Of a stretch of DNA of 64,000 bases, positions 34,846 to 43,548 are shown one piece after another (position 1 is the stretch's first letter; each line of letters starts with the position of its first letter). The notes under the pieces were generated by a model. The model saw nothing but the letters and a program-made list of their open reading frames with translations. It was not told the DNA's origin and ran no database searches. The DNA is from JAZDFC01 sp043808235. GTDB taxonomy: Bacteria; Bacteroidota; Ignavibacteria; Ignavibacteriales; Melioribacteraceae. The stretch lies in the NCBI GenBank assembly GCA_043808235.1, contig JAZDFC010000019.1:1-64000 (forward strand). The letters run 5' to 3'. Both the position numbers and the translations under genes were made by a program.

Positions 34846-34929
34846 TTGTAGAGCGAAATTTATTTCGCTCATGAAAACTTTATAAATATTGCAAATTCTT
34901 CAGAAGCGAGATCAATCTCGCTCTACAAT
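34846..34929. repeat. Composite GTAGAGCG inverted-repeat element in the 34632-35242 gap
   Basis: The outer arms ATTGTAGAGCGA and TCGCTCTACAAT are inverted copies (mirrored with two changes inside). Each end has its own small hairpin: GAGCGAAAT/ATTTCGCTC (34851-34870) and GCGAGAT/ATCTCGC (34906-34921). It lies in a 611-base divergent gap that has no gene I can support. The GTAGAG ends recall the GTAGAGAC elements elsewhere in the window. Confidence 0.6.
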
Positions 34930-35171
34930 CGACTTCTTCATTCAAGCTCTTAAGCCGAGGATTAATTAAAAAAGAATAAAGAGTTTTAATGGTTTGAAAA
35001 AACAAGTTGAATACCTCTGTAAGAATAGGAACTAATTTAAAGTATGCAACACATCCTAAATTCAAAATCAGAAATCAAGCAAGAGTTCTTTGGTATAGAA
35101 TAATTATTTTCATGTCCGTACAACCATTTTAAAAACGGGATGGTCTAATTGCCAAGCATAAAAAATTTGTC

Positions 35172-35191
35172 CCGAAGGGAGATCACTTCGG
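35172..35191. repeat. Short palindrome CCGAAG..CTTCGG
   Basis: CCGAAG (35172-35177) pairs with CTTCGG (35186-35191) around GGAGATCA, 52 bases before the DUF4097-like gene. The wording CCCGAAGGGAGATCACTTCGG is typical of dispersed intergenic palindromes. Because it would lie in the 5' leader of the next gene it could influence expression. Confidence 0.45.
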
Positions 35192-35242
35192 TCGCATAGA
35201 AAAATTAATAAACTAAAGCCAGCAATTGAAAAAGGAGAAAAT

Positions 35243-36430
35243 ATGAAAAAGCTAATGGTACTTTTTATTGTAGTATTAGTCGGTTTTGTTTTTACAGCAT
35301 CGGCACTACCCGATTGGAAAGAAACTGTAAAATCGAAAATTATGTCTACGCAATTGCCCGACAGGAGCGAGAAAAAAGAATTTGAAGTAAAACCCGGCGG
35401 TAAATTAATAATCGATTTGGAAACCGGTGGAGGTATTGAGATTAAAGGCTGGGATAAAAATGTGCTGTCAGCTGAAGCTTCGAATGACGGCGATGAAATT
35501 GAGTTCAATTTTGAGATGAACGGGAATGAGGTTACTATTTCTTCCGAGTATACCGATGACGACGACAGCCATAGTTCCGATTCAAAATTGGTTGTATTCC
35601 TTCCAAAGATATTCGATGTGGATTTTTCGACGATGGGTGGCGGAGTAGATATTTCGTATGTTGAAGGAAAGTTGGAAGGGCATACAATGGGCGGTGGATT
35701 GCACTTGAGTAATCTGAAAGGTTATCTCAACATTACTACAATGGGTGGTTCTATTAAATTGAAAGATTCCGAGGTAGACGGACGCGTGCATACGATGGGC
35801 GGCGAAGTTCTTGTTGAAAATGTAAAAGGCGATGTAAACGCTTCTTCGATGGGCGGACAGGTAAGACACATCAATGTAACGGGAAATGACAAATCCGTTG
35901 GCAATGAAGTAGATATCTCGACAATGGGAGGGGATTTGGATATTGATCGGGCACCAAACGGAGCAAAATTGAAAACTATGGGCGGCGACGTTACGATTAA
36001 TTATGCCGGGAAATATTTGAATGCAGAAACAATGGGCGGCAATATTTCAGCCAAAGAAGTTGACGGCTGGATTAAAGCAAAAACAATGGGCGGCGATGTG
36101 GATATAAAAATGATCGGTAATCCGAATGCCGACGATAGAGATGTGAATATTTCTTCAATGGGCGGTGATATTACACTTGCTGTACCCGATGGTTTATCGA
36201 TGGATATTGATATTGAGATAGTTTACACAAAAGATAATCATCACAAAGATTTTGAGGACTGTAAAATCATAAGTGATTTTAAAGTGAATGAAGAACGGAC
36301 TACCGAATGGAAAAAGAAAAACAGCGGTACTGCCCGAAAATATATTTACGGTAAAGGAATTGTAAATGGCGGTAAAAATAAAATCAAAATCAGAACCATC
36401 AATGGAAGTGTTAACTTGAAGAAAGGTTGA
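35243..36430 (+). CDS. DUF4097-like exported protein with ten [ST]MGG repeats
   Basis: A 395-residue protein with a signal peptide (1-22, FTASA) after a good AAGGAG. From about 127 to 310 it is built of units that begin TMGG or SMGG and recur every 18 residues, seven of them exactly 18 and two with a 6-7 residue loop. Each reads as two short beta strands (for example TMGGEVLVENVKGDVNAS). This is the pattern of a beta-solenoid, as in putative adhesins of the DUF4097 type. The ends (about 30-120 and 315-395) are also beta-rich with charged surfaces. No catalytic residues are seen. A strong terminator follows, so the gene stands alone. Confidence 0.82.
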   Translation: MKKLMVLFIVVLVGFVFTASALPDWKETVKSKIMSTQLPDRSEKKEFEVKPGGKLIIDLETGGGIEIKGWDKNVLSAEASNDGDEIEFNFEMNGNEVTISSEYTDDDDSHSSDSKLVVFLPKIFDVDFSTMGGGVDISYVEGKLEGHTMGGGLHLSNLKGYLNITTMGGSIKLKDSEVDGRVHTMGGEVLVENVKGDVNASSMGGQVRHINVTGNDKSVGNEVDISTMGGDLDIDRAPNGAKLKTMGGDVTINYAGKYLNAETMGGNISAKEVDGWIKAKTMGGDVDIKMIGNPNADDRDVNISSMGGDITLAVPDGLSMDIDIEIVYTKDNHHKDFEDCKIISDFKVNEERTTEWKKKNSGTARKYIYGKGIVNGGKNKIKIRTINGSVNLKKG

Positions 36431-36453
36431 TTGTAATCTTTTTACTATGTTTT

Positions 36454-36486
36454 AAAACCCGGAGCGCTGCCTGCATCCGGGTTTTT
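36454..36486 (+). terminator. Intrinsic terminator after the TMGG-repeat gene
   Basis: AAAACCCGGA (36454-36463) pairs perfectly with TCCGGGTTTT (36476-36485), and a T run follows. It ends the 35243-36430 transcript. Confidence 0.85.
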
Positions 36487-36551
36487 GTATTTGTAAGCAA
36501 ACACTTTAAAAGAATGAAATATTTTTATAATTATACCAGCGAGAGAAGTAA

Positions 36552-37682
36552 ATGAAAAAAGTGCTTTTATTATTAATCGGGATCTGTTGTTTTATATCCT
36601 GCGAACAACAAAATAACCATTTCAATATAAACGGAACTCTTATCGGGCAGAGTGATAAAAATATAATGTACCTTGCAATGATGCTAAAGGAAAATTCCAA
36701 AGATGGAAGCCAATATACTATTGTAGATTCAGCAAAAGTGGAAAATGGTACTTTCCATTTCGAAGGCACGGCGGAGATCCCTCAATTGGTTTATATTGGA
36801 TTAACGAGCGGACAATTTCAGCCGTTTTATATCGAGAATTCGGATATTACATACAAAGCACATGTTGATAGCCTGGATAATGCAGTAATTACAGGTTCGA
36901 AGACCGAAGATGAATTCAGAAGATATAATAAAGGTCTTGAAATATATAGCGATCAAAGAACTCTGTTGGTGGCTGAATGGGAGAAAGCTGAGAAGGAAAA
37001 TGATCAAGGAAAATTAAAAATACTTGAGCAACAATTTAAAGATCTCTCGGTAAAGAAAAGCGGATATCGAGACAACTATATTGCCTCGCACAAATCAAGT
37101 ATTGTTGCATTGTATCTGGCTGATTACTGGTTTTTAAGATTTACAAAAGCAGAGCAAATTGATTCGTTGCTCAACACATTTGATAAATCCCTTCAAATAT
37201 CACCTTTATATTTGCGTGCAGTAAAATGGTCAAAAAATTTAAGCAGCGTTTCGGTTGGGAAACAATTTCTAAATTTCACGGCAAATGATATCGAGGGAAA
37301 TCCGGTAGTAGTTTCTACGCTGGCAAAAAACAAAATTCTTCTAATTGATTTCTGGCAGGCAGTTTGCCTTCCATGTCGTCATGAGCATCCGTTGTTAAGA
37401 CAAATTTATAATGAATATCATTCAAAAGGATTTGAAATTCTTAGTGTTTCTTTAGATAAAAAAAGAGAAACATGGTTAGAGGCTGTCAAAAAGGATGGCA
37501 TGAATTGGAACAATGTAAATGATTTGATAGGATGGGGCAGTCCAATAAGAACTCTATATGCGGCAAGTAGCACTCCTCAAAATTATCTGATAGATAGAAC
37601 AGGAAAAATTATTGCACGTAATATTTATGGTGAGGATCTCAGAAAATTTGTTGAGCAACTATTTAGTAGAGAGTTGATATAA
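36552..37682 (+). CDS. TlpA-like lipoprotein, DUF4369 plus thioredoxin domain
   Basis: A 376-residue lipoprotein: the signal ends LLIGICCFISC, with the lipobox Cys at about 20. Residues about 25-130 form the DUF4369 beta domain (FNINGTLIGQSDKNIMYLAM). A charged helical linker follows, and the thioredoxin domain starts near 240. The redox pair is Cys272 and Cys275 in FWQAVCLPCRHEHP, with cis-Pro in SSTPQNYLID. It likely acts as a membrane-anchored reductant in the periplasm. Flanked by terminators on both sides. Confidence 0.9.
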   Translation: MKKVLLLLIGICCFISCEQQNNHFNINGTLIGQSDKNIMYLAMMLKENSKDGSQYTIVDSAKVENGTFHFEGTAEIPQLVYIGLTSGQFQPFYIENSDITYKAHVDSLDNAVITGSKTEDEFRRYNKGLEIYSDQRTLLVAEWEKAEKENDQGKLKILEQQFKDLSVKKSGYRDNYIASHKSSIVALYLADYWFLRFTKAEQIDSLLNTFDKSLQISPLYLRAVKWSKNLSSVSVGKQFLNFTANDIEGNPVVVSTLAKNKILLIDFWQAVCLPCRHEHPLLRQIYNEYHSKGFEILSVSLDKKRETWLEAVKKDGMNWNNVNDLIGWGSPIRTLYAASSTPQNYLIDRTGKIIARNIYGEDLRKFVEQLFSRELI

Positions 37683-37708
37683 TTGATTTCTTCATGCATT
37701 CAAAAATC

Positions 37709-37738
37709 CGATTCTGTGAAAATGGAATCGAGTTTTTT
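37709..37738 (+). terminator. Intrinsic terminator after the TlpA-like lipoprotein gene
   Basis: CGATTC (37709-37714) pairs with GAATCG (37725-37730) and is followed by AG and six T residues. Confidence 0.7.
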
Positions 37739-37944
37739 GTATATAAAAATAGCTAGGGTAACAGAAAAAAGAAACACATATGAAATCAACTCATTAAAAT
37801 TTGTTTTAATTCTCATTCTCAAACAAATGACGGAATAACTCGTTCATATAAAATATTTCCCGATGTAACCTTTTGTTAAAATTAAGATCAAAAGAGAACA
37901 AATCAGAATCCAAAATTAAACTCGAACTAAAATAGGAGAATTAA

Positions 37945-39861
37945 ATGAAGCGCATTTTAACAGTTATTTCTTTCTTTATTGCCGGCGCCTCAATGTGTCA
38001 ATCGCAGTGGGTTGTTGATACTCTTGCTAATGTACCCGAGGTAACTGAACAGGAAGTAAATTTTCTTTCTGAGCCGCCTGTAATAGATGGAGTTTTAGAT
38101 AAACAATTAGAATCGCTGCCTATCCGGCAGTTTAGTTTTATAGCCAGAATCAAGACCGATACAGCAGTTCCTATTACATACAGAATTGCTTATGGTACTG
38201 AGTTCTTATATGTATTTGTTGAAGCAGGGGCTGAACATCTTACATACCGTGATCGGGCTTATCAGAATGGAGATGGTTTTCTGGTTCTTATCGGCAAACC
38301 TCAACCGAACAACGAACCTACTGATGAATTTTACGAACTTGCTTGCTCTGCTGTAAATTTGCCAACGCGGGAATGGCAGCGACACATATTTTGGAATTAC
38401 AACGTGGATAAAATATTTGTACCTGTAGGTTTGGATACAAGATTGGAATTTCAGGAGGGAAATGGTAAAATAAATTTTGAATTAATTTTACCCTGGGCGG
38501 ATGTGCGTCCTTATCACCCCTGGATATCGGAAGGAATTGGATTTAACCTAACTTTTTGTAAAGCAGTTGAACCTAAAGGCTCTATGTGGTATCAGGTAAA
38601 CAACGACTATAACACGGGAGCTGAGTTTAAGAAACGATCATATGTACCTTTACATTTCCAAAAACCGGTTTTTAATGGAAATCCGCAAACTTTTGTTTCG
38701 ATAAAAGAGGGGCACATCACAGAAGGGCAATCTGCAAATGCTTTAGCAGTTACGGCATCTGATATATCATTTACTGAAAACCTGTACGCTCTTAGCGGCA
38801 CAAGTGAAATGTGTTCTGGAATGGATCTTAAAACGTATGAATGTAATCCGGGTATTACTAAATATGAATTTCCTCTAAACACAAATCAATTAATCGAGGG
38901 TGCTTATATGTTTCGGTGGAAAGTGCAAAGTAAGTTAAGTTTAACTTCTACAGGACTATCAGTATTACCCAAATTTGATGAAACCGAACTTAATGGCAGA
39001 GTAGAAAAAAATAAAAAATACTTTTTGAAAGGCACATATAGCACTCTTCAATTTATGATAGAAGAAATGAAGGGCAAAATAGATTTATTAAAAACATATG
39101 AAACCTGTGTTAAGGAGCGATTCGATTTAACAAATCTTATGAGATTGCTAAACAATTCAGATAGAGGTATTGAACCCTTTGAAAGCACACGTGGTTTTAT
39201 ACGCAAAGCTTATCGGTCAAAAGTTGATAATTCATTGCAGCCTTATACGGTTTACTTGCCTGATAATTATGATAAACAAAAAAAATACCCTCTTATGATA
39301 TTTTTACATGGAAGTGCCTCGGACGAAACAAATATAAGAGGATTCTCCTCTCTGATTCCAAAAGATTTTATTGCTGTAGCTCCTTTTGGCCGCGGTAAGT
39401 CGAATGCGTTTTCTCGCGATCACGCACAGGACGATATCGCTGAGGTTATTACTGCAGTTGGGGAAGATTATTCCATTGATGCAACCCAAATTTTACTGAC
39501 AGGTTTTTCTATGGGTGGCTACGGTGTATATCGCACATATTATGAAAATCCCGAAAAGTATAAAGTCCTTGCGATCTTTAGCGGCGGGCCAAATATTGGT
39601 GCAAAATATGCTTCAAAAGAATTAGCACCCGATTTTACGGATGAAAAAAATCTTGCTTCATTCCGTAACATCTCGATGTTCATTTTTCATGGTGAAAAGG
39701 ATTTGAATGTTTCTCTCCAAACAACAATAGATGTGGCGGAAAAATTAAAGAAACGCGGCGCACAAGTTGAACTGCAAATTGATCCGGAGAAAGGACACGA
39801 ACGCCCCAGTGATGAAATTATTGATATTTATATGAAGTGGGTTGAAAGAGTAATGAAATAA
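37945..39861 (+). CDS. Secreted esterase/alpha-beta hydrolase with N-terminal CBM9-like domain
   Basis: A 638-residue exported protein with a signal peptide (1-20, MCQSQ). About 35-235 reads as a CBM9-like sugar-binding beta sandwich (PPVIDGVLDKQLESLPI at its start). About 430-638 is an alpha/beta hydrolase of the PHB-depolymerase/prolyl-peptidase-like esterase kind. The nucleophile Ser522 is in GFSMGGYG, acid Asp586 in FHGEKDLNV and His618 in EKGHERPS. Likely an acyl esterase that binds a plant or microbial polysaccharide; the substrate is not defined. GGAGAA lies before the ATG. A 72-codon copy of its C-terminus is found 1.1 kb downstream. Confidence 0.88.
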   Translation: MKRILTVISFFIAGASMCQSQWVVDTLANVPEVTEQEVNFLSEPPVIDGVLDKQLESLPIRQFSFIARIKTDTAVPITYRIAYGTEFLYVFVEAGAEHLTYRDRAYQNGDGFLVLIGKPQPNNEPTDEFYELACSAVNLPTREWQRHIFWNYNVDKIFVPVGLDTRLEFQEGNGKINFELILPWADVRPYHPWISEGIGFNLTFCKAVEPKGSMWYQVNNDYNTGAEFKKRSYVPLHFQKPVFNGNPQTFVSIKEGHITEGQSANALAVTASDISFTENLYALSGTSEMCSGMDLKTYECNPGITKYEFPLNTNQLIEGAYMFRWKVQSKLSLTSTGLSVLPKFDETELNGRVEKNKKYFLKGTYSTLQFMIEEMKGKIDLLKTYETCVKERFDLTNLMRLLNNSDRGIEPFESTRGFIRKAYRSKVDNSLQPYTVYLPDNYDKQKKYPLMIFLHGSASDETNIRGFSSLIPKDFIAVAPFGRGKSNAFSRDHAQDDIAEVITAVGEDYSIDATQILLTGFSMGGYGVYRTYYENPEKYKVLAIFSGGPNIGAKYASKELAPDFTDEKNLASFRNISMFIFHGEKDLNVSLQTTIDVAEKLKKRGAQVELQIDPEKGHERPSDEIIDIYMKWVERVMK

Positions 39862-39931
39862 AAACAAGTTTTAATGATGATTATAAGAATAAATAACTAG
39901 CTGAGTTTTTAATAAAAAAAAGGAAAAATTT

Positions 39932-40834
39932 ATGAAACGTTTATTAGTTATGGCTCTATTGTTTTTAACTATTGGTACAGTGTGCTTTGCACAGGAAAAT
40001 ATACCGGAAGAAGCAAAAGATTATGCTTCTAAAGGCCAACAACTATTTAGTGAAGGCAAGTATACAGAGTGTTTAGATTTAATTGAAAAAGCAATTGTAA
40101 AATTTCCAGAATTCAGTAAGGATATTTTGCAAATGAAAATTCAAACTCTGGATAAATTAGAGCAAGGACAAGAAGCAGTTCTTGTTGCAACTGAATTAGA
40201 CAAGATTGATGGAAAAAGAGATGTTAGCAAAGCATGCGATCTTGCCTGGAGGTATTCACTTCTAAATGATTCGGAAAATGCATTCAAATGGGCAAAAGAA
40301 AGCGCCGACCGCGGTCTTCAGAATTATCACTATTACAAATTATACAATGAATTCAAACCGGTACAAAGCCATCCAAAATTTAATGACCTTATAGAGCAAT
40401 TAAAGGAGAACGCTGGATTGGGAAAGCCGGCTAAACAGTTTGTTCGAAATGATATTTTTGATAAAGAAATTTCATTGGAAAAATATTTAGGGAAAGTAGT
40501 ACTTGTTGATTTTTGGGCAACATGGTGTCCTCCTTGTGTTGCGGAAATGCCAAACTTGAAAAAATTGTACACTGAATTTAAGGATCAAGATTTTGAATTA
40601 ATTGGAATAAGTGTTGATACAGATAAGGAACTATTAAAAAAGTTTCTTGTGGAAAAAGGAATTGAATGGCCAATAATATTTGGAGGAAAAGGTTGGAATG
40701 ATGAAACGAAAGAATTATATGGAGTACAACTTGTACCGGCAACATGGGTAATTGATAAAAAAGGAATAGTCAGAGAGGCACAAATCAAAGGCGATAAACT
40801 AAAAAATGTAATCGCAGAACTTGTGAAAGATTAG
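39932..40834 (+). CDS. TlpA/ResA-like thioredoxin protein with TPR-like N-terminus
   Basis: A 300-residue exported protein: signal peptide 1-20 (VCFAQ), a TPR-like helical region (about 25-150: ASKGQQLFSEGKYTECLDLI), and a thioredoxin domain from about 165. The redox pair is Cys199 and Cys202 in FWATWCPPCVAEMP and the cis-Pro is in LVPATWVIDKKG. It follows the esterase gene by 70 bases on the same strand. Probably a periplasmic disulfide reductase. The intergenic stretch downstream (to 41437) holds palindromes and an esterase remnant. Confidence 0.9.
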   Translation: MKRLLVMALLFLTIGTVCFAQENIPEEAKDYASKGQQLFSEGKYTECLDLIEKAIVKFPEFSKDILQMKIQTLDKLEQGQEAVLVATELDKIDGKRDVSKACDLAWRYSLLNDSENAFKWAKESADRGLQNYHYYKLYNEFKPVQSHPKFNDLIEQLKENAGLGKPAKQFVRNDIFDKEISLEKYLGKVVLVDFWATWCPPCVAEMPNLKKLYTEFKDQDFELIGISVDTDKELLKKFLVEKGIEWPIIFGGKGWNDETKELYGVQLVPATWVIDKKGIVREAQIKGDKLKNVIAELVKD

Positions 40835-40930
40835 GACTATCCCATGGGGACATTTTAACACAATCTTTAATGCAGCAATGTATATTGCTACCCATAATAA
40901 GTGAGACAGGATGAAGGTTTAGAAAGGCAT

Positions 40931-40958
40931 GATTCAAGGGCACGGATGCCCTTGAATC
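40931..40958. repeat. Palindrome GATTCAAGGGCA/TGCCCTTGAATC at the edge of a gene remnant
   Basis: Perfect 12-base arms around CGGA. It ends four bases before homology to the upstream esterase begins, so it marks the deletion or insertion point that removed the rest of a second esterase gene. Confidence 0.7.
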
Positions 40959-40962
40959 GCGA

Positions 40963-41181
40963 GAAAAAAATCTTGCTTCGTTTCGTGATATTCCGGTTTT
41001 CATATTTCATGGAGAGAAAGATATGAATTGCCCGGTTTCAATCACCAAAGATGTAGCTGAAAAATTAAAGAAAATCGGCGCACAAGTTGAACTGCAAATT
41101 GATCCGGAAAAGGGACACGAAAGACCCGAAGATAAAACGCTTGATTCTTATTTGATATGGGTTGATACGGTTTTCAAATGA
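40963..41181 (+). pseudogene. C-terminal remnant of a second CBM9/esterase gene
   Basis: Seventy-two codons and TGA, without a start. They read EKNLASFRDIPVFIFHGEKD and later LKKIGAQVELQIDPEKGHE, closely matching residues about 567-638 of the 37945-39861 protein, including the Asp and His of its triad. Long nucleotide identities (for example around GGCGCACAAGTTGAACTGCA) show that the copy is recent. The Ser-containing and sugar-binding parts are absent, so no active enzyme can be made. Confidence 0.9.
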
Positions 41182-41301
41182 AATAGAAAGCAGCAAACTT
41201 AGCTGTGCATAAATACAAATTGAAAAACGTATAAATGATCGGAAGTTATTTTGTTTGTTATCGCGTTACTATTAAAATTTTGGAAGTGTTAAAAAGTGAA
41301 T

Positions 41302-41338
41302 GATAGGCTTAGCATAGCCCAACAATGCTAAGCCTATC
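41302..41338. repeat. 14-bp perfect hairpin GATAGGCTTAGCAT
   Basis: GATAGGCTTAGCAT (41302-41315) and ATGCTAAGCCTATC (41325-41338) enclose a nine-base loop. It sits between the convergent esterase remnant and the FISUMP lipoprotein gene. It may end transcription from either side but lacks a T run on the plus strand. Confidence 0.6.
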
Positions 41339-41437
41339 GAATAATCTTTCCGGTTGAAAGTTTGTGCAATTATAAAATTCCTTCATAAGCGTAAAAGAGA
41401 TTGAGCAGAAACTTCCACTATTGCTGCTCTTTAAAAG

Positions 41438-42670
41438 CTAATCTTTTACGCATCTGACACTGAATCCGCAATATTTAAAATTATAGTCAAAGTAGATGCC
41501 TTTACCAGTGTCGATCATTACCATATAATATGCGTTATCCGGAACAAGTTCGGTTGAATCCCAGAAATGAGTTATAGACGAAATATGTCCGAATACACCG
41601 ACGCCGTTGATGCCAAGATCACCTGCCAATAATGCGGAAAATCCGCTCGTGTTTGTTCCGGCTCCATTTGCAGTGCCCTGCCCAATTTCCTTTAGAGAAT
41701 TTCCATTACTAACTACCGCCGACTTAAGAGTCGCAAACTCAGCTTTACTCGGAATATGCCAGTTGGGAGGACATATACCTTGTACCATCTCGCCGGTTGT
41801 ATATTGCATTGCTTCGTTCCATTGGTAAAGTCCTCCATAAGTATTGCAACTTGCCTCATCATTATCATAACAATATTTTTCAATTCCATTTCCGTTTTGC
41901 TGGTTTTCACTACTATTGATCATAGAACCAATATTAAGATTCTCTCTTAGCCAGCATTGGTCGCCTATCAGAACTGTGTTATATACTTTGTTGTCCCGCG
42001 GATCGGTAATTATAGCTAAACCTGGACACGGTGAACCGGGAGATAAATTTTTCGTTGTAAATTTTCTTGCTGACCATTCCGAAGTACCAAAAATGTTGAT
42101 AGCGGAAACCCGCCACCAATAATCAGTCGAATTATATAAACCGGTTATTTTTTTACTAATAACATTCCCGACATTCTGATCAAATACTAAATCCGTAAAA
42201 CTATCATTGCGGGACACCTGTAAATTATAACTCGCTGCTTCATTGCTTTCAGTCCAATTTAAAGTTGGAGAGGTTGTTTGATCGGTTGCACTATCTTCAG
42301 GTAAATTTAAGATGGGTATGTCTGGAGCAACTCCGTTTATAATTAATTGAATATTGGAAATTGTTGTCTTTCCTGATTCCACTTTTACCGTATCGATTTT
42401 CTCTTTATAGCCGTCTTTGGTGATTGTTAGAATATATGTGCCGGCAATTATTTCGGGAATGGAATAAGCGCCGGTTTGATCTGTGGTAACAACTTTTGTT
42501 GACGGGTTTGTAAGGATAGAAGCATTCGCAACAGGCAAATCGTTTGAGGTATTTGTTACAATACCGGAAATAGAACCATTTTGCTCTGCGGGTTGTGCGG
42601 GATCATCGCTCTTACATGAAATTAGTAAAAACAGACTAATCGAAAAGAATACTAATATTTTTTTATTCAT
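41438..42670 (-). CDS. FISUMP-domain lipoprotein with carboxypeptidase-regulatory and fibronectin modules
   Basis: A 410-residue lipoprotein with the lipobox Cys about 19 in LFLLISCKSDD. About 33-115 is a CarboxypepD_reg-like module (GSISGIVTNTSNDLPVANAS). About 118-205 is a fibronectin type III module (DQTTSPTLNWTESNEAASYN). About 225-410 is a FISUMP domain, with VYNTVLIGDQCWLRENLNIG, YGGLYQWNEAM, CPPNWHIPSKAEFATL and final FSVRCVKD. FISUMP proteins sit on the cell surface in Fibrobacter and relatives; their role is unclear but adhesion or substrate contact is often supposed. It is the third of three minus-strand exported-protein genes in order of transcription. Confidence 0.92.
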   Translation of the reverse strand: MNKKILVFFSISLFLLISCKSDDPAQPAEQNGSISGIVTNTSNDLPVANASILTNPSTKVVTTDQTGAYSIPEIIAGTYILTITKDGYKEKIDTVKVESGKTTISNIQLIINGVAPDIPILNLPEDSATDQTTSPTLNWTESNEAASYNLQVSRNDSFTDLVFDQNVGNVISKKITGLYNSTDYWWRVSAINIFGTSEWSARKFTTKNLSPGSPCPGLAIITDPRDNKVYNTVLIGDQCWLRENLNIGSMINSSENQQNGNGIEKYCYDNDEASCNTYGGLYQWNEAMQYTTGEMVQGICPPNWHIPSKAEFATLKSAVVSNGNSLKEIGQGTANGAGTNTSGFSALLAGDLGINGVGVFGHISSITHFWDSTELVPDNAYYMVMIDTGKGIYFDYNFKYCGFSVRCVKD

Positions 42671-42760
42671 GTTCGCCTAAAAATTCATTTATAATAATTG
42701 GCATTATTTCAGACTAAAAAAATAATTCCATTTTAATTGTTCACTCAACTGAATGTAAAT

Positions 42761-43492
42761 CTATTGGCGCTCCAATATTTTTCTCAAATATTCAGTGCTG
42801 CAGGGTGAGCCGTACCACGTTTTGGTTTCTTCATCAAAGTAATAATTTGAAACAATTCCAACAAGATTTCCAGCTTCATCAACCACAGGTCCGCCGCTCA
42901 TTCCGGCAAGATTACTGTTGTCCTCATGCTCAATTAATATATGGTTTTCTATCCTTTTAAAATATTTGGCTTTGTAGATTCTTTGCGGACCAGTTTTATC
43001 CGCAAAGCTCCAGCCCAATAGATACAACTGTTCACCTTGTATTAATTCGGTTTCTCTCAGCATCACCGGTTTTACATCACAGTTGTTTTCTTTAATTGAA
43101 AAAACCAAATAATCAGAATTGACATTTTTTTCACCAATCAATTCATTCCTATCTTCATTCAACAATTTATCAGTTATAACATATTTTGTTGAATCATCTT
43201 TCCGTTGCATTCGCCATTCTTTCAATGTCCCTTCGAAATGAATGCCATTCATTTCTTTTGATTTTGCTACCCACAACGCATGTTTGCAGGTTATTGCGAA
43301 TACGCCTTTATCAGATTTGAGAAGGAATGAGCATCCCGCAATCGGATTGTTTGCAATGGTATCATAGAATTCAACATGATTAATCATTGTTATAGCCGGA
43401 AAGGTTTTTTTCTCTTCTGAATTAATATCTACAGCTTCAATTCGACCTATGAAAAGAATTATTAAAATCAGAGCATACAAATTGTTTTTCAT
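42761..43492 (-). CDS. Exported trypsin-like serine protease
   Basis: A 243-residue protein with an N-terminal signal (1-20, GRIEA). The chymotrypsin-fold triad is visible: His71 in AITCKHALWV, Asp127 in NVNSDYLVFS and Ser199 in AGMSGGPVVDEAGNLVGIVS. The order and spacing fit a compact Trypsin_2/DegP-like catalytic domain without PDZ domains. Probably a periplasmic or surface peptidase; the substrate is unknown. It lies between the beta-propeller type IX gene (56 bases upstream) and the FISUMP gene (90 bases downstream) on the same strand. Confidence 0.9.
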   Translation of the reverse strand: MKNNLYALILIILFIGRIEAVDINSEEKKTFPAITMINHVEFYDTIANNPIAGCSFLLKSDKGVFAITCKHALWVAKSKEMNGIHFEGTLKEWRMQRKDDSTKYVITDKLLNEDRNELIGEKNVNSDYLVFSIKENNCDVKPVMLRETELIQGEQLYLLGWSFADKTGPQRIYKAKYFKRIENHILIEHEDNSNLAGMSGGPVVDEAGNLVGIVSNYYFDEETKTWYGSPCSTEYLRKILERQ

Positions 43493-43548
43493 TATTATCC
43501 TGTAATGTGATTATTTTTATAAAAGTAATTATTAAAAACTAATTGAAA

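Noticed and set aside
34880..35065. 61-codon minus-strand frame near 35 kb
   Set aside because: It runs through the GTAGAGCG palindrome element and has no ribosome site.
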